DNA from: Porphyridium purpureum
Taxonomy: Eukaryota; Rhodophyta; Bangiophyceae; Porphyridiales; Porphyridiaceae
Length of the DNA: 64,000 nt
Direction of reading: 5' to 3'
NCBI GenBank assembly: GCA_008690995.1
Contig: VRMN01000004.1
Location: forward strand, 1,612,001 to 1,676,000
Position 1 is the first letter of the stretch, and every line of letters starts with the position of its first letter. Below are positions 63,188-64,000 of this stretch, one piece after another. The position numbers and the translations under genes are program-made. The notes under the pieces were generated by a model. The model was not told the DNA's origin, made no database searches, and was given only the letters and a program-made list of their open reading frames with translations.

Positions 63188-64000
63188 CTAGAGTAGCAGA
63201 TTAAAGAATGCACTATTATCTTGCCGCGTCCCATCTTCAATGGCCTCGGGGCAGTTGACCAGCAGATCCACCGCGTTTTCTACGTCGCCATTTGCCTGCA
63301 GAAGCGCCCGAGATACTTTTCTGGGATCCATTTCTGCGCTCAGGTGCACGACTTGCTCGAGCTTGGAGATCGACAGCCGGAAGGACTGTTTCTGGAGGGA
63401 GCGAAACGTGACATGTGCGTTGCTCAGCAGCCAACCGCCGTCTTCGACACACCGTTCGACCAGCAGCGGTGGGTATGGTCCTACGCGAATGGCCTGGCCG
63501 CGGAACGTGTTTGAAATGCTGCATGGAAGTGATTCAGGATGGAAGCTGTTTGAAAACATGAGGTTGCCAGTGTCGTCGACACAAAATTCGCCATCCGAAA
63601 TGGGTACCTCATTGAGCTCATCCGGCAAGCTCTCCTCTAGCAGCGACTTTACCTGGAAGGAGGAGAAAAACCACTCGTGCCTGCAAAGCTCTGGTACCGA
63701 AATGTAGGGGCGACGGAGCTCGGCCGTCTCCATCCAGAGCAGGGCCTCCCGCCAGCTGCGGGGCGGAAGCGACGTGCGAAACTGGATTTCAATGGCGTGG
63801 TTGGCGGGAGCTCCAAGCTCGCGACTGTCACACGCGCTCCAGCGTGATTTAAGCCGCAGCGGCTTACTTTTCATGCCGCGAGCGGTATCCAAGCGGCAAT
63901 ACTCATTCTTGGCGGCGAGTTTCTTTGACGCGCGAATTGTGGTCTGCGACGCCTTGGGGAACGAGCCCCAAGCGAGCAGTGTGTCCTTGTAATAATTCTG
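63188..64000 (-). CDS. Unrecognised protein with UBA-like tail, 5' part beyond the window
   Basis: The frame is open from the stop at 63188 to the right edge, about 270 codons, so the N-terminus is missing. Parts visible are PLRLKSRWSACDSRELGAP, EIQFRTSLPPRSWREALLW, HEWFFSSFQVKSLLEESL, and a beta-rich region ending QAIRVGPYPPLLVERCVEDGG. Near the C-terminus, MDPRKVSRALLQANGDVENAVDLLVNC has the three-helix pattern of UBA/CUE-like domains (alternating Leu/Ala, NGDVENAVDLLV), which bind ubiquitin. The tail is DGTRQDNSAFFNLLL. A ubiquitin-pathway role is inferred only from this tail. Confidence 0.6.
   Translation of the reverse strand, partial: QNYYKDTLLAWGSFPKASQTTIRASKKLAAKNEYCRLDTARGMKSKPLRLKSRWSACDSRELGAPANHAIEIQFRTSLPPRSWREALLWMETAELRRPYISVPELCRHEWFFSSFQVKSLLEESLPDELNEVPISDGEFCVDDTGNLMFSNSFHPESLPCSISNTFRGQAIRVGPYPPLLVERCVEDGGWLLSNAHVTFRSLQKQSFRLSISKLEQVVHLSAEMDPRKVSRALLQANGDVENAVDLLVNCPEAIEDGTRQDNSAFFNLLL

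Overview
The window looks like nuclear DNA of a unicellular photosynthetic eukaryote, most likely a red alga of the Porphyridium type. It is GC-rich and densely packed, and nearly every gene is one uninterrupted frame. Plastid functions (D1-processing protease, lycopene cyclase, MGDG synthase, a thylakoid-lumen Tat substrate, a plastid mRNA-stability HAT protein) sit beside plainly eukaryotic ones (Mcm10, CDKC-type kinase, POP5, sterol C-22 desaturase, an intron-bearing tRNA-Ser). The species is an inference; no rRNA or organelle marker is present. Where the longest frame opens at a non-ATG codon, I chose the first ATG.

Layout. 1-10.3 kb: a 5'-truncated unknown gene, tRNA-Ser(CGA), a two-EF-hand membrane protein, an unknown gene, the lumenal CtpA protease, class I aldolase and a HAT-repeat protein. 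10.4-20.5 kb: a small membrane protein, then two tandem CRAL-TRIO (Sec14-like) paralogues separated by simple repeats and an LTR. 20.5-30.1 kb: lycopene cyclase and a bacterial-type RqcH/NFACT protein (divergent), CDKC-like kinase, CYP710/CYP61-type P450 and Mcm10. 30.4-32.2 kb: an AT-richer gene-poor island. 32.2-37.7 kb: a Tat-targeted protein, a WD40 protein, POP5, a small Cys-rich protein and a coiled-coil membrane protein. 37.8-56.4 kb: two full-size PDR-type ABCG transporters pointing away from each other, about 10 kb apart; between them lie a solo LTR, two Tc1/mariner relics, a CofH-type radical-SAM enzyme and an HI0933-family flavoprotein. 56.4-64 kb: a PH-like membrane protein, MGDG synthase, a plastid-targeted protein of unknown function, a decayed copy of the PH-like gene, and the 3' part of an unknown gene running off the right edge.

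Several genes would act together in the plastid membrane: MGDG synthase makes the bulk thylakoid lipid, CtpA matures photosystem II D1, lycopene cyclase supplies cyclic carotenoids, and the HAT and RqcH proteins may handle plastid mRNA and stalled plastid ribosomes. The clearest unusual signals are the shared loss of ATP-site residues in NBD1 of both ABCG transporters, heat-shock-element-like arrays inside both LTR copies, paired GTAC motifs at gene borders, unequal decay of the CRAL-TRIO pair, and a stand-alone eukaryotic CofH. I see no CRISPR array, phage-type cassette or obviously new multi-gene system.
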